A DNA stretch of 64,000 nt from Candidatus Marithrix sp. Canyon 246 (GCF_001723685.1 NZ_MCBX01000004.1:1-64000), one strand, 5' to 3'; numbered from the stretch's first letter, positions 8,411-17,748 are shown. Notes: generated by a model from the sequence alone, not told the origin. Numbers and translations are program-made.

Positions 8411-8664
8411 GCTGATCCAAGTAATCCTGTTTCTGGCAATCCTAAAGCTATCAAATTTGGTAAACAACTATTTTTTGATAAGCGTTGGGTCAATATAGGG
8501 AAATCCATTGCAAGCTATGAAGAAACCATTATTTCAAAAAATTCTTCTTTTGACAAATTTGCTGATCAATTACAAAATAATGAATCAAATTTTCAATGAA
8601 TTTAACTGCAAAAGAACAAAATGAACTAATTGAATTTCTCAAAACATTAAATGGTGAAGCATGA
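8411..8664 (+). pseudogene. Relic of a di-haem cytochrome c peroxidase gene
   Basis: The frame 8411-8599 encodes SGNPKAIKFGKQLFFDKRWV joined directly to IASYEETIISKNSSFDKF. These are the N-terminal and central hallmarks of bacterial di-haem cytochrome c peroxidases, without the CxxCH segment that should lie between them. After a TGA at 8597 a shifted frame ends with LTAKEQNELIEFLKTLNGEA, the family's typical C-terminus. All haem motifs are lost, so this is a deleted remnant. It sits just downstream of the large di-haem protein and may record a former peroxidase locus. Confidence 0.75.
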
Positions 8665-8781
8665 AATTTTAGATTCTCTAATTGACACTATTATTTTTAT
8701 TATTCATTTGCAATAACATTACAATTTTATTAGCATTTATAGTAAATTTGCTTATTATTAGTGGCAATATATAATCTATGA

Positions 8782-8884
8782 ATATTTACATAATATTAAG
8801 TACAGCGAATTACGTGGATAAACTAATAAAGTTTAATTTAAATAATTTGTTTATCCACGTAATTCGTTGTACTTATTTTTGTTA
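8782..8884. repeat. Hairpin element, copy C, with the central spacer inverted
   Basis: The 77-bp core (8798-8874) has the same 26-bp arms as copies A and B, including the same left/right arm difference (ACAGCG on the left, CGTTGT on the right), and matching flanks on both sides. The 25-base spacer (8824-8848) is the reverse complement of the spacer in the other two copies. The flanking match is shorter than in copies A and B: about 16 bases on the left and 10 on the right. It again abuts an AAA-ATPase relic. Confidence 0.85.
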
Positions 8885-8966
8885 TATGATAAACCAATAG
8901 TTGAGCATATTGACGATATAGAAAAAGCAACAAAAAATCGTGAAATCATGCGATATTTATTTTGGA
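8885..8966 (+). pseudogene. Short AAA-ATPase gene relic
   Basis: Bases 8885-8957 match parent positions 534-606 of the AAA-ATPase/PD-(D/E)XK gene, spanning the codons just after the Walker B region, with a few substitutions. There is no usable frame. It is the third such relic directly attached to a hairpin element in this window. Confidence 0.7.
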
Positions 8967-8974
8967 TATATTGC

Positions 8975-10102
8975 TTATATTAATTTATCATTAGCAAAAT
9001 ATTCACGAATACCTAACATAATTGCAGTCGCAATACGACGACGATAATATGGACTATTAATTTTTCGTTCTTCTGCTGGATTCGATAAAAATGCAGTTTC
9101 CACTAAAATAGAAGCAATATCTGGAGAACGTAAAACCACAAAATTTGCCCTTTGTAATCGACTAGAATGCACTTTACCCACCTTAGATAAATGTTTTAAT
9201 ACATTTTCACCCAAATTCGCACTATCTTTTAAGGTACCTACTTGAGATAAATTTAATAAAATTTCGGCTAATAAATTATCCTTATCATGTAAATTAATCC
9301 CAGCAATTAAATCCACCGCATTTTCTTTCTCTGCTAACCATCTAGCTGCTTCACTACTAGCACCTTCTTGCGAAAGCATAAAAACTGATGAACCTTGCAC
9401 TTTATGATTATCAGGATAGGCATCAGCATGAATAGAAACAAATAAATCAGCCTTATATTGCCGCGCTAATTCAAGCCGCTTATGTAATTTAACAAAATAA
9501 TCACCATCACGAATCATAACTGGGCGCATACCAGCCTCTTTAGCAACTAAACGTTCTAACTCTTTTGCTATAGCTAAAACCACCTTTTTTTCCTGAGTAC
9601 CATTCCAACCAGTAGCACCGGGATCCTTGCCACCATGCCCTGCATCAATTGCAATCACAAATTCACGTTTAGCTTTAGGAAGAGGAGGAAGAGGAGCTTG
9701 ATTATAGTCAGTAGTGATAATATCTCTTGATTTAGTACCCCATTTATTTAAGTCTATAATTAAATTATTTCCCTTAAAAAAACTCTTACTACGCACTCGT
9801 GTTGTTAAATCTAAAACCACTCTTAAATCATTGTTATTACGTATTGCACTACGAATATTTTTTAGAAAAAAATGATGCTTATTGTGTATTTTATTAATTA
9901 AACTAGTATTTGTAAGATCAATAACCAAGCGATTAGGTGATCTTAAAGCAAAAACCTTATGAGTTGTAGAAGAATTAAGTTTAAAAACTAAGCGCATATT
10001 ATATTTGCTTGGCTGCAAAATTTGCATATCCAGCAATTTCACTGGGCTAGCTAAACTAGATACAAAAAATGTCAACAAGAATAAACTTATGAATAATCGC
10101 AT
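8975..10102 (-). CDS. amiC: N-acetylmuramoyl-L-alanine amidase (AmiA/B/C type)
   Basis: This 375-residue periplasmic enzyme cleaves the amide between MurNAc and the stem peptide to separate daughter cells. A signal peptide (about residues 1-19) is followed by an AMIN domain (about 20-120, with RLVIDLTNT) and an Amidase_3 catalytic domain (about 145-370). Zinc-site motifs are present: IDAGHGGKDPG, SIHADA and VETAFLSN. The helix carrying AEILLNLSQ matches the regulatory helix of division amidases that need EnvC/NlpD-type activators. ATG at 10102 was chosen because GGAAG lies seven bases upstream; a TTG at 10114 overlaps that RBS. There is no LysM domain. It could equally be called AmiB. The gene is divergent from rpe. 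Confidence 0.88.
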   Translation of the reverse strand: MRLFISLFLLTFFVSSLASPVKLLDMQILQPSKYNMRLVFKLNSSTTHKVFALRSPNRLVIDLTNTSLINKIHNKHHFFLKNIRSAIRNNNDLRVVLDLTTRVRSKSFFKGNNLIIDLNKWGTKSRDIITTDYNQAPLPPLPKAKREFVIAIDAGHGGKDPGATGWNGTQEKKVVLAIAKELERLVAKEAGMRPVMIRDGDYFVKLHKRLELARQYKADLFVSIHADAYPDNHKVQGSSVFMLSQEGASSEAARWLAEKENAVDLIAGINLHDKDNLLAEILLNLSQVGTLKDSANLGENVLKHLSKVGKVHSSRLQRANFVVLRSPDIASILVETAFLSNPAEERKINSPYYRRRIATAIMLGIREYFANDKLI

Positions 10103-10238
10103 TTTATCTTCCAAAAAAAACCCCGTAATTTACAATATTATTAGTTTTGAGTCAAGATAAATATTAGATTATGCTTGAAACAGTTGATAATGTATAATAC
10201 ATTAACCACTTATAATTACAATCTAGGAGTTATTTATA

Positions 10239-10910
10239 ATGCAAGAATTTAAAATTGCACCATCTATTTTATCAGCAGACTTTGCGCGTTTAGGTGACGA
10301 AGTCACTAATGTCTTAGCTAGCGGTGCTGATATTGTTCATTTTGATGTCATGGATAACCATTATGTACCCAATCTCACAATTGGACCATTAATCTGTGAA
10401 GCTCTAGTAAAGCATGGTATCACAGCACCCATTGATGTACATTTAATGGTCAAACCAGTGGATCGTATCATTCCTGACTTTGCAAAAGCAGGTGCTAGTT
10501 ATATTACTTTTCACCCTGAAGCCAGTGAACATATTGATAGAACTTTACAATTAATTCGTGAAAATGGCTGTAAATCAGGATTAGTATTTAATCCAAGTAC
10601 ACCACTAGATTATCTCAAGCATGTCATGGATAAAGTTGATATGATTTTATTAATGTCAGTAAATCCCGGTTTTGGTGGACAATCTTTTATTCCAGAAACC
10701 TTAAATAAATTACGTGAAGCACGTAAAATCATTGATGACAGTGGGCGTGATATTCGCTTAGAAATTGATGGTGGTGTAAAAATTGATAATATTGGTGAAA
10801 TCGCAGAAGCTGGTGCAGATACCTTTGTTGCAGGTTCTGCCATTTTTAATACTGATGATTATAAATCCACAATTGACGCAATGCGTTCAGAGTTAGCTAA
10901 GGTAAAATAA
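10239..10910 (+). CDS. rpe: Ribulose-phosphate 3-epimerase
   Basis: This 223-residue cytosolic enzyme interconverts ribulose 5-phosphate and xylulose 5-phosphate in the pentose phosphate and Calvin cycles. The length and TIM-barrel motifs are normal: SILSADF at the N-terminus, [28 protein letters not shown] and LEIDGG followed by [12 protein letters not shown] for phosphate binding. The RBS TAGGAG lies upstream of the ATG, and a TATAAT box occurs at 10193-10198 without a well-spaced -35. The stop overlaps the gph start by one base, so rpe and gph are co-translated, an order common in gammaproteobacteria. Confidence 0.95.
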   Translation: MQEFKIAPSILSADFARLGDEVTNVLASGADIVHFDVMDNHYVPNLTIGPLICEALVKHGITAPIDVHLMVKPVDRIIPDFAKAGASYITFHPEASEHIDRTLQLIRENGCKSGLVFNPSTPLDYLKHVMDKVDMILLMSVNPGFGGQSFIPETLNKLREARKIIDDSGRDIRLEIDGGVKIDNIGEIAEAGADTFVAGSAIFNTDDYKSTIDAMRSELAKVK

Positions 10911-11584
10911 TGCCATTAACAATCCCAGAATTAGTTTTAGTTGATTTAGATGGAACTTTAATTGATAGTGTTCCAGACTTAGCCTATGCAGTTGATGCTA
11001 TGATGAAGCAACTTGATTTACCAGAACGAGGTGAAGAGAAAGTTCGGAACTGGGTAGGTAATGGAGTAGAACGATTAGTTAAACGAGCTTTACTTGATCA
11101 ACTAGACGGTGAACCAGATCCTGAATTATTTAAATCAGCAATGCAGTTGTTTGATATATTCTATACTGAATGCAATGCGCGTTATAGCAGAGTATATCCC
11201 GGTGTACGCAAAGGTTTAAATTGGTTAAAATCACAAGGTGCTGTATTAATTTGTATTACTAATAAAGACGAGAAATTTACTATTCCTTTATTGGAATCAT
11301 TAGATTTACATCATTATTTTCGAATAATACTCAGTGGTGATAGTCTGCCAAAGAAAAAACCAGACCCATTACCATTGTTACATGCAGCTAAAAAGTGTAA
11401 AATAAAACCCAAGAATTCTCTAATTTTAGGCGATTCTATAAATGATGTTCAAGCAGGGCGTGCCGCTGGATTTAGTGTGGTATGTGTCAGTTATGGTTAC
11501 AATCATGGGCAAGATATTAATCTTGCAAAACCTGATGCCGTAATTGATTCATTTATAGACTTATCTTCTGTATTTGAAAAGTAG
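10910..11584 (+). CDS. gph: Phosphoglycolate phosphatase
   Basis: This 224-residue HAD-superfamily phosphatase hydrolyses 2-phosphoglycolate from photorespiration or DNA repair. The motifs are complete: nucleophile motif LVDLDGTLIDS (D12, D14), motif II CITNKDEKF, motif III lysine in KKKPDPLPLL, and motif IV GDSINDVQAG. The start overlaps the rpe stop (TAATG). The gene is followed by a large perfect inverted repeat (11598-11673) that probably ends the transcript, after which trpE starts. The rpe-gph-trpE order is typical of gammaproteobacteria and supports the call. Confidence 0.93.
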   Translation: MPLTIPELVLVDLDGTLIDSVPDLAYAVDAMMKQLDLPERGEEKVRNWVGNGVERLVKRALLDQLDGEPDPELFKSAMQLFDIFYTECNARYSRVYPGVRKGLNWLKSQGAVLICITNKDEKFTIPLLESLDLHHYFRIILSGDSLPKKKPDPLPLLHAAKKCKIKPKNSLILGDSINDVQAGRAAGFSVVCVSYGYNHGQDINLAKPDAVIDSFIDLSSVFEK

Positions 11585-11597
11585 CATTTAAAAAATT

Positions 11598-11673
11598 GGT
11601 GGGTTTCGCTTCGCTCTACCCACCCTACTGTGAAAAATAGATGTAGGGTGGGTAGAGCGAAGCGAAACCCACC
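11598..11673. repeat. Dispersed GGTGGGTTTCGC inverted repeat
   Basis: A 31-bp unit (GGTGGGTTTCGCTTCGC ... CCACCCTAC, 11598-11628) is followed after 14 bases by its perfect reverse complement (11643-11673). The same unit occurs three times inside copA (44168-44313) and three times in its partial duplicate (42335-42480). Here it lies between gph and trpE, 11 bases before the trpE start, so the hairpin could block or modulate trpE expression. The unit is also internally palindromic at its ends. Confidence 0.9.
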
Positions 11674-11684
11674 GAAAAAAACTA

Positions 11685-13169
11685 ATGACACCAGAAAAAT
11701 TTTCTCAATTAGCCAAATTAGGCTATAACCGTATCCCCATCAAACGCGAAGTATTAGCTGATTTAGATACGCCTGTTAGTGCCTATTTAAAATTAACCCA
11801 AGATAAGGCATATTCTTATTTATTAGAATCTGTACAAGGTGGAGAAAAATGGGGGCGTTATTCCATAATAGGTTTGCCTGCTAATACCATAGTGCAGGTG
11901 TATAATCATCAAGTTAAGGTTTATAAAGATGGTTCTATTATTGAGGATACGCACACGCCTGATCCATTGCAATGGATTGAGGAGTTTAAACAAAGTTTTC
12001 GTGTTCCAAAATTAGCTGAATTACCAACTTTTAACGGTGGTTTAGTAGGTTATTTTGCATATGATACAGTACGTTATACCGAGCAGCGTCTGGCAAAAAC
12101 TTCACTAACCGATCCGTTAAATACTCCAGATATTTTATTAATGCTGTCTGATGAGTTAGTAATTTTTGATAATCTGAAAGGTAAATTATATCTTATAGTT
12201 CATGCTGATCCAAATCAAGAAAACGCCTTATCTACTGCTGAACAAAATTTAGATGCCTTAGTTGCGCGTTTAAGAGACACATTAACTTTTCAATCTACAA
12301 AAACTAGCACCATTAATGAAACTGATTTTAAATCAGAATTTAAACGTGAACAGTTTGAACAAGCCGTTATTCGTGCAAAAGAATACATTGTTCAAGGCGA
12401 TATTATGCAAGTGGTATTATCACAACGCTTATCAATTGATTGTGAACTTCCACCCCTAGATATATATCGAGCTTTACGTTGTATAAACCCTTCACCTTAT
12501 ATGTATTATCTAAATTTAGATGATTTTCATATAGTTGGCTCATCACCAGAAATCTTAGTACGTTTAGAAGAACAAAAATTAACAGTTCGCCCCATAGCAG
12601 GAACCCGCCCCCGTGGTGCCAATGAAGAACAAGATTTAGCCTTAGAAAAAGATTTACTTGCCGATCCTAAAGAATGCGCTGAACATTTAATGTTAATTGA
12701 TTTAGGTAGAAATGATGTTGGCAGAGTATCTGAAATAGGCAGTGTCGAATTAACTGAAAATATGGGAATAGAACGATATTCTCATGTCATGCACATTGTT
12801 TCTAATGTAATCGGTCACTTAAAACCATCATTAACAACTATAGATGTTTTAAAAGCCACCTTACCAGCCGGAACACTCAGCGGCGCTCCTAAAATACGAG
12901 CTATGGAAATTATAGATGAATTAGAACCAATTAAACGCGGAATTTATGGAGGCGCGATTGGTTATCTATCTTGGCATTCTGATATGGATACCGCAATTGC
13001 TATCCGTACCGCAATCATTAAAGACAATAAATTATATATTCAAGCAGGTGCCGGTATTGTAGCAGATTCTGTACCCGCAACAGAATGGGAAGAAAGTATG
13101 AACAAGGGGCGTGCAATATTTAAAGCAGTAGCAATGGCAGCCGCTGGTTTCACACAAAAGGAAATATAA
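11685..13169 (+). CDS. trpE: Anthranilate synthase component I
   Basis: This 494-residue chorismate-utilising enzyme makes anthranilate, the first step of tryptophan synthesis, with ammonia delivered by TrpG. The LLES element of the tryptophan feedback site is visible near residue 45 ([11 protein letters not shown]). Chorismate-domain motifs include [24 protein letters not shown] and AGTLSGAPK, ending with the AGAGIVADS segment. It abuts trpG with no gap, so the two subunits are made together. The remaining early pathway genes trpD and trpC are some 36 kb away on the other strand. Regulation by the hairpin directly upstream is possible but unproven. Confidence 0.95.
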   Translation: MTPEKFSQLAKLGYNRIPIKREVLADLDTPVSAYLKLTQDKAYSYLLESVQGGEKWGRYSIIGLPANTIVQVYNHQVKVYKDGSIIEDTHTPDPLQWIEEFKQSFRVPKLAELPTFNGGLVGYFAYDTVRYTEQRLAKTSLTDPLNTPDILLMLSDELVIFDNLKGKLYLIVHADPNQENALSTAEQNLDALVARLRDTLTFQSTKTSTINETDFKSEFKREQFEQAVIRAKEYIVQGDIMQVVLSQRLSIDCELPPLDIYRALRCINPSPYMYYLNLDDFHIVGSSPEILVRLEEQKLTVRPIAGTRPRGANEEQDLALEKDLLADPKECAEHLMLIDLGRNDVGRVSEIGSVELTENMGIERYSHVMHIVSNVIGHLKPSLTTIDVLKATLPAGTLSGAPKIRAMEIIDELEPIKRGIYGGAIGYLSWHSDMDTAIAIRTAIIKDNKLYIQAGAGIVADSVPATEWEESMNKGRAIFKAVAMAAAGFTQKEI

Positions 13170-13733
13170 ATGTTATTAATGATAGATAATTATGATTCTT
13201 TCACCTATAATCTAGTACAATATTTTGGTGAATTAGGCGCAGAGGTACAAGTTTTTCGTAACGATAAGATAAATATAGAACAAATAGAACAACTTGCGCC
13301 AACACATATAGTTATATCACCCGGACCCTGTACACCTGATCAAGCTGGAATTTCTATTGCCGTTATTAAACACTTTGCTGGCAAAATACCACTATTAGGA
13401 GTATGTCTTGGACATCAAAGCATTGGACAAGCTTTTGGTGGTAAAATTGTTCAAGCCCAACAAATTATGCACGGTAAAACTTCAGCAATTTATCATAATA
13501 ATACTAGCGTATTTAAAAATTTACCCGATCCATTTGAAGCCACACGTTATCATTCACTAGTGATTGAACCAACTTCATTACCAGATTGTTTAGAAATTAC
13601 TGCTTCGACTAAAACCCAAGAAATTATGGGTATTCAACACAAAACATTAGCTATAATGGGCGTACAATTTCATCCAGAGTCCATCTTAACTAAACAGGGT
13701 CATGCCTTACTAGAAAACTTTTTAAAACAATGA
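13170..13733 (+). CDS. trpG: Anthranilate synthase component II (glutamine amidotransferase)
   Basis: This 187-residue class I glutamine amidotransferase supplies ammonia to TrpE and, in many bacteria, also to aminodeoxychorismate synthase (as PabA). The catalytic triad is visible: C79 in LLGVCLGHQ, and H168 and E170 in FHPESIL. The N-terminus [15 protein letters not shown] is the family hallmark. The start follows trpE immediately, and the stop overlaps the pilD start by four bases (ATGA), linking tryptophan synthesis and type IV pilus processing genes in one transcript. Whether it also serves folate synthesis cannot be judged from here. Confidence 0.94.
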   Translation: MLLMIDNYDSFTYNLVQYFGELGAEVQVFRNDKINIEQIEQLAPTHIVISPGPCTPDQAGISIAVIKHFAGKIPLLGVCLGHQSIGQAFGGKIVQAQQIMHGKTSAIYHNNTSVFKNLPDPFEATRYHSLVIEPTSLPDCLEITASTKTQEIMGIQHKTLAIMGVQFHPESILTKQGHALLENFLKQ

Positions 13734-14569
13734 CTTTAATCATAATTGCAGGAATATTCGGACTGGTAATTGGTAGTTTTCTGAATGTAGTTATTTATCG
13801 TTTGCCTATAGTTATAGAGCGTAATTGGCGACAAGAATGTGCAGAATTATTACAAATTGATCAAACCAAGGTTAGCAAGGTTTTTAACCTAAGTCTTCCA
13901 CGTTCACATTGCCCACACTGTCAACATCAACTAACAATATTAGAAAATATTCCCCTTATTAGTTATCTTTGGCAACGAGCTAAATGTACATTTTGCGATA
14001 AAAAAATTCATTTTAGTTACCCATTAGTTGAAGCAATAAGTGCAATCTTAGCCATGATTACAGCATGGCATTTTGGATTTAATTGGACTTTATTAGCAGC
14101 ATTAACACTTACTTGGGCATTAATAGCCGCTAGTGGCATTGACATAAAACATCAAATATTACCTGATAATATCACCATAAGCTTTTTATGGTTAGGAATA
14201 ATATGTAACTTATTTGGTTTATATACAGATATTGAATCCAGCGTCATAGGAGCAATAATAGGTTATTTATCGCTATGGACAGTCTATTGGATTTACAAAT
14301 TAATAACCGCTAAAGATGGCTTAGGTTATGGCGATTTTAAATTACTCGCGATGTTAGGAGCTTGGTTAGGATGGCAAGCTTTACTACCTATAATCTTAAT
14401 AGGCTCACTAGTTGCAGCAACAGTTGGTAGTGTATTAATATTTTATTATGGCAAAGATAAAAATATACCTATTGCTTTTGGTCCATATTTAGCCGCAGCA
14501 GGTTGGATAACTTTATTATGGGGTGATATAATTACTCACAATTATTTAATATGGATAAGCCAAGCTTAA
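13730..14569 (+). CDS. pilD: Prepilin peptidase / N-methyltransferase
   Basis: This 279-residue inner-membrane aspartic protease removes the leader of type IV pilins and pseudopilins and N-methylates the new terminus. The N-terminal methyltransferase domain has both zinc-type cysteine pairs (CPHC and CTFC). The two catalytic aspartates are in [12 protein letters not shown] (about residue 140) and GYGDFKL (about residue 200). About seven membrane segments follow the usual pattern. It overlaps trpG by four bases and coaE by 19 bases. The pilD-coaE-zapD order is conserved in gammaproteobacteria, usually followed by yacG, which is absent here. It implies a working type IV pilus or type II secretion system elsewhere in the genome. 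Confidence 0.94.
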   Translation: MTLIIIAGIFGLVIGSFLNVVIYRLPIVIERNWRQECAELLQIDQTKVSKVFNLSLPRSHCPHCQHQLTILENIPLISYLWQRAKCTFCDKKIHFSYPLVEAISAILAMITAWHFGFNWTLLAALTLTWALIAASGIDIKHQILPDNITISFLWLGIICNLFGLYTDIESSVIGAIIGYLSLWTVYWIYKLITAKDGLGYGDFKLLAMLGAWLGWQALLPIILIGSLVAATVGSVLIFYYGKDKNIPIAFGPYLAAAGWITLLWGDIITHNYLIWISQA

Positions 14570-15150
14570 AAATTGGACTTACGGGCGGAATTGCAAGTGG
14601 AAAAACTACGGTTTCTAATTTATTTGCTCAATTAGGAGTACCGATTATAGATGCTGATGTGATTTCACGTTCTCTAACAGAACCTGAAACTACAGCATTT
14701 AAACTCATCGTCCAAACTTTTGGTGTTAAAATACTACAAGCAGATGGTCGTCTGAATCGAGCAAAATTAGCTAAAATAATTTTCTCAGATACTGAACAGC
14801 GCCATCGCTTAGAAAAAATTTTACATCCTAGCATTCAACAACTTATGTTAGCAAAAGCTGCTAAAATAAAAACAGCTTATTGTATATTAAGCATACCCTT
14901 ATTAATAGAAACTAATCAAATTAAACTAGTAGATCATATTCTTGTAATTGATTGCCCAATTGACTTGCAGCGTCAAAGGATTATAGATCGTAATGGTATT
15001 AGCTCCAATCAAATTGAACAAATACTTATGAGCCAAACAACTAGAGAAGCGCGACTTGCTATAGCAGATGATGTAATTTTGAATGACATTAGCTTAGAGC
15101 AATTAAAATCAAAAGTCTTAGCTTTACATAAGGATTACTCCAAAACATGA
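14551..15150 (+). CDS. coaE: Dephospho-CoA kinase
   Basis: This 199-residue P-loop kinase phosphorylates the 3'-hydroxyl of dephospho-CoA, the last step of coenzyme A synthesis. The Walker A motif GLTGGIASGKTT is at residues 8-19, followed by the family motif IDADVISR. Other typical segments are RAKLAKIIF, LHPSI, and the base-recognition region IDCPIDLQRQRIIDRNG. The length matches the family. The start lies within the pilD coding region (19-base overlap), and the stop overlaps the zapD start by four bases, so translation is coupled along pilD-coaE-zapD. Confidence 0.94.
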   Translation: MDKPSLKIGLTGGIASGKTTVSNLFAQLGVPIIDADVISRSLTEPETTAFKLIVQTFGVKILQADGRLNRAKLAKIIFSDTEQRHRLEKILHPSIQQLMLAKAAKIKTAYCILSIPLLIETNQIKLVDHILVIDCPIDLQRQRIIDRNGISSNQIEQILMSQTTREARLAIADDVILNDISLEQLKSKVLALHKDYSKT

Positions 15151-15923
15151 AAAAAAAAATCCTTTATGAACACCCATTAAATGAACGCATTAGAATTCTA
15201 TTACGACTAGAATATCTATTTGAACATATTATGTATCGGTTAAAAGGACCATCTGAATGGGATAGTCGCGCCGTTATTAATAGTATTATTGAAATCTTAG
15301 ATTTAACCAGTCGTATTGATTTTAAAGCAGAACTAATTAAAGATTTAGAATATCACATACAAATATTAGAACAATGGCAAAGTTTACCAGATGTTGATAA
15401 TGAACGATTAAATAAATTAATCAATAAAACTGGAATACTTATAGATAGGCTAAATGAAGCTGGTGAAGTTCTAGGAGAAAAAATATTACAACATAAATTA
15501 ATTAGTGTTATTAAACAACGTCGTAATATTGCGGGTGGTACATCTAGCAGTGATTTACCAGCTTATTATCATTGGTTACAAAAGTATCCTAAACGACGAC
15601 AAGATGACTTAGCTCATTGGTTAGAACCATTAGAACCATTACGTGACGCAATTGATTTAAATTTATACTTAATTCGCAGTAATGCTATGACTACACCAGA
15701 AATTGCAGCTGGTGGACTTTTTCAATCAAAATTAGATTCACCTACCAATACTAATTACCATATAATTCAAGTATTAATGCCAATTGTACATGCTTGTTAT
15801 CCAGAAATTAGCGGTGGAAAACAACGATTTACCATTCGTTTTTTTGAAACTAACACAGTAGAGGAACGACCCTTGCAAACTCAGCAAGATATTAATTTTG
15901 AATTACGCTGTTGTATGGTCTAA
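15147..15923 (+). CDS. zapD: Cell division protein ZapD
   Basis: This 258-residue cytoplasmic protein cross-links FtsZ filaments and stabilises the Z-ring. The N-terminus IRILLRLEYLF and the helical N-terminal bundle (about residues 1-130), followed by the beta-rich C-terminal part ending FELRCCMV, match the ZapD (DUF1342) family in length and pattern. The position after pilD and coaE is the conserved neighbourhood. The gene overlaps coaE by four bases. The usual next gene, yacG (DNA gyrase inhibitor), is missing; instead a chemosensory operon begins 25 bases later. Confidence 0.92.
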   Translation: MKKKILYEHPLNERIRILLRLEYLFEHIMYRLKGPSEWDSRAVINSIIEILDLTSRIDFKAELIKDLEYHIQILEQWQSLPDVDNERLNKLINKTGILIDRLNEAGEVLGEKILQHKLISVIKQRRNIAGGTSSSDLPAYYHWLQKYPKRRQDDLAHWLEPLEPLRDAIDLNLYLIRSNAMTTPEIAAGGLFQSKLDSPTNTNYHIIQVLMPIVHACYPEISGGKQRFTIRFFETNTVEERPLQTQQDINFELRCCMV

Positions 15924-15948
15924 CTCATAATAAAGGGAAATAATATCG

Positions 15949-16752
15949 ATGGATAAAATATTTAAAATAGGCATATTTGGTTTAGCAGCTAATGAACAAA
16001 GTACATTAGCTAGTATTTTTAAGCTAGCCGCATCAAATAGTCGCAAATATCAGATTGTAAACCCAACTGAAAGAGATACATCTGATATCGCTCTTGTGGA
16101 TCATGACGATGAAGATGCTGTAACAGAATGGCGTAATTTTAGTAGTAATAATAGCCAGATTCCCGTCGTTTTTGTTACTAAAACAACACCAGAAGCAGCA
16201 GACTCTACTGAAGTTTACTTACGTCGCCCATTAACATTAAAACGAGTATTAGAAACGCTGGATAAGATGGTTATGGATGTTTATCAATACATCCCCGGGG
16301 TTGTGATTGATGATGAAGAAATATTAGAAGAAACAAATGCCACTTTATTTAGTGCAGTAAAAAACCATAAGCAAAATTTTGGTGTCAAAGCATTAGTTGT
16401 TGATGACAGTCTTGCAGTGCGTAAATCTATGGATTTATTATTAGGGCAATATGGTATAGAAATTGAATTTGCTGAAACAGGTGAAGAAGCATTGGAGTAT
16501 ATAGAAGGTAGTTTATGCGACATTATCTTTTTAGACTTAGTATTACCGGGAATTGATGGTTATAAAGTCTGTAAGGAAATTAAAGCTAATAAAGAAGCTA
16601 AACATATTCCTATTATTATGTTGACAGGCAAAGGTTCCTACTTTGATAAAATCAAAGGAACAATGGCAGGCGCAAACCTTTATTTAACCAAACCAGTTGA
16701 GCAAGAACAGCTTAAAGAAGTTATTAATGAATATTTACCTAATTTAAATTAA
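15949..16752 (+). CDS. Two-domain response regulator (degenerate plus intact receiver)
   Basis: This 267-residue protein is the first gene of the chemosensory operon. Residues 1-110 look like a degenerate receiver: a LVDHDDED segment and an RRPLT in place of the usual KP loop. Residues 140-267 form an intact CheY-like receiver with the acidic pair in LVVDDSLAVRKS, phospho-acceptor D in FLDLVLPGIDG, T in MLTGKG and K in YLTKPV. There is no DNA-binding output, so it probably works by protein contact, like PilG/PilH of type IV pilus chemosensory systems. The CheA encoded four genes downstream is its likely phosphodonor. An RBS, AAAGGGA, precedes the ATG. Confidence 0.88.
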   Translation: MDKIFKIGIFGLAANEQSTLASIFKLAASNSRKYQIVNPTERDTSDIALVDHDDEDAVTEWRNFSSNNSQIPVVFVTKTTPEAADSTEVYLRRPLTLKRVLETLDKMVMDVYQYIPGVVIDDEEILEETNATLFSAVKNHKQNFGVKALVVDDSLAVRKSMDLLLGQYGIEIEFAETGEEALEYIEGSLCDIIFLDLVLPGIDGYKVCKEIKANKEAKHIPIIMLTGKGSYFDKIKGTMAGANLYLTKPVEQEQLKEVINEYLPNLN

Positions 16753-16755
16753 ATT

Positions 16756-17748
16756 ATGTTTCGTATAATATTAATCAGTTTATTTTTATACGGTTGCGAT
16801 TTCGCAACTGAAGAAAAAAATGATAACAAACAACTTAGATTTAGTTTTGCAGTTGCCCCTCAGATTGCTTCGATGCCTTGGCATTTAGCTAATGAAGAAG
16901 GCTTATTTAAACAAGATAACATTGATATACGATTTATCTCAGCAAATTATGATGCAACCATAGATAAATTTATCAATAAAGAAGTTGATGCAATTGTAAT
17001 ATCTAATATTGATGCTGTTGCTAAAATTGTGAAATCTAATATTCCAGCAGATGTAATTTTGATTACTAATCATAGTATGGGTAATCATGCAATAGTAACA
17101 TCATCAAATAATCAGAATAAAAACTTTATATTAAATCATGATTTGACATCTAATTATCTCCTAGATCGTTATTTAATTAGAAACCAAATAGCTTTTGATA
17201 GCGTCAAAACAACTAAAGTTATGAAACTTGAAAAATATATTTCTGATAACACTGTTAATGGAATTGTAACTCATAATCCTAAATTATACAAATTAACTAA
17301 TAATTTTGGAGCAAAAATATTATTTGATACTCATAAAATCCACCAAGAAATATTTGATGTGGTGCTAATACATCGCGAAACTTTAAATAAGTTTCCTCAA
17401 TTTGGACAAGCTCTATTAAAAGTATGGTTTTCTATTATGAATAGATTACAAGCTCATAAAAAGGGCGCAACTTTAGATGTTTTAGCAAGTTTAGCTCATT
17501 TATCTCGCGAAGCTTATGAAGCACAATTAATCACTACACCTTTAAATGACACAGCAATTAAAGCACTTGCGGCAATTCGTAATAATAAAATTAGAAAGTC
17601 TATGCGCCATTTACGTTATTTTGTTGAACGTCATAAATTAACAAATAATAAACCATTTATTAAATGGATTTCTTATCCCGGGCGTACACCAGCTTTATTA
17701 CATTTTAGCGGCAAACATTTACAAAATTTTGTATATGTTAGCTCCTAG
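16756..17748 (+). CDS. Substrate-binding lipoprotein (SsuA/ThiY-like) inside the chemosensory operon
   Basis: This 330-residue protein begins with a short hydrophobic leader and a lipobox-like LFLYGC (Cys at about residue 14), so it is probably a lipoprotein. Residues 28-290 have the pattern of periplasmic NMT1/SsuA-type binding proteins: PWHLANEEGLFKQDNIDIRF, then FINKEVDAIVISNIDA. No ABC permease or ATPase gene is nearby. It lies 3 bases after the response regulator and overlaps the CheW gene, so it is built into the signalling operon. It may present a ligand to the downstream MCP; this is inference from context. The ligand cannot be predicted. Confidence 0.75.
   Translation: MFRIILISLFLYGCDFATEEKNDNKQLRFSFAVAPQIASMPWHLANEEGLFKQDNIDIRFISANYDATIDKFINKEVDAIVISNIDAVAKIVKSNIPADVILITNHSMGNHAIVTSSNNQNKNFILNHDLTSNYLLDRYLIRNQIAFDSVKTTKVMKLEKYISDNTVNGIVTHNPKLYKLTNNFGAKILFDTHKIHQEIFDVVLIHRETLNKFPQFGQALLKVWFSIMNRLQAHKKGATLDVLASLAHLSREAYEAQLITTPLNDTAIKALAAIRNNKIRKSMRHLRYFVERHKLTNNKPFIKWISYPGRTPALLHFSGKHLQNFVYVSS

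Noticed and set aside
10193-10198. TATAAT box upstream of rpe as a full promoter
   Set aside because: The nearest TTGAAA is only 12 bases away and no properly spaced -35 is visible, so only a -10-like box can be claimed.
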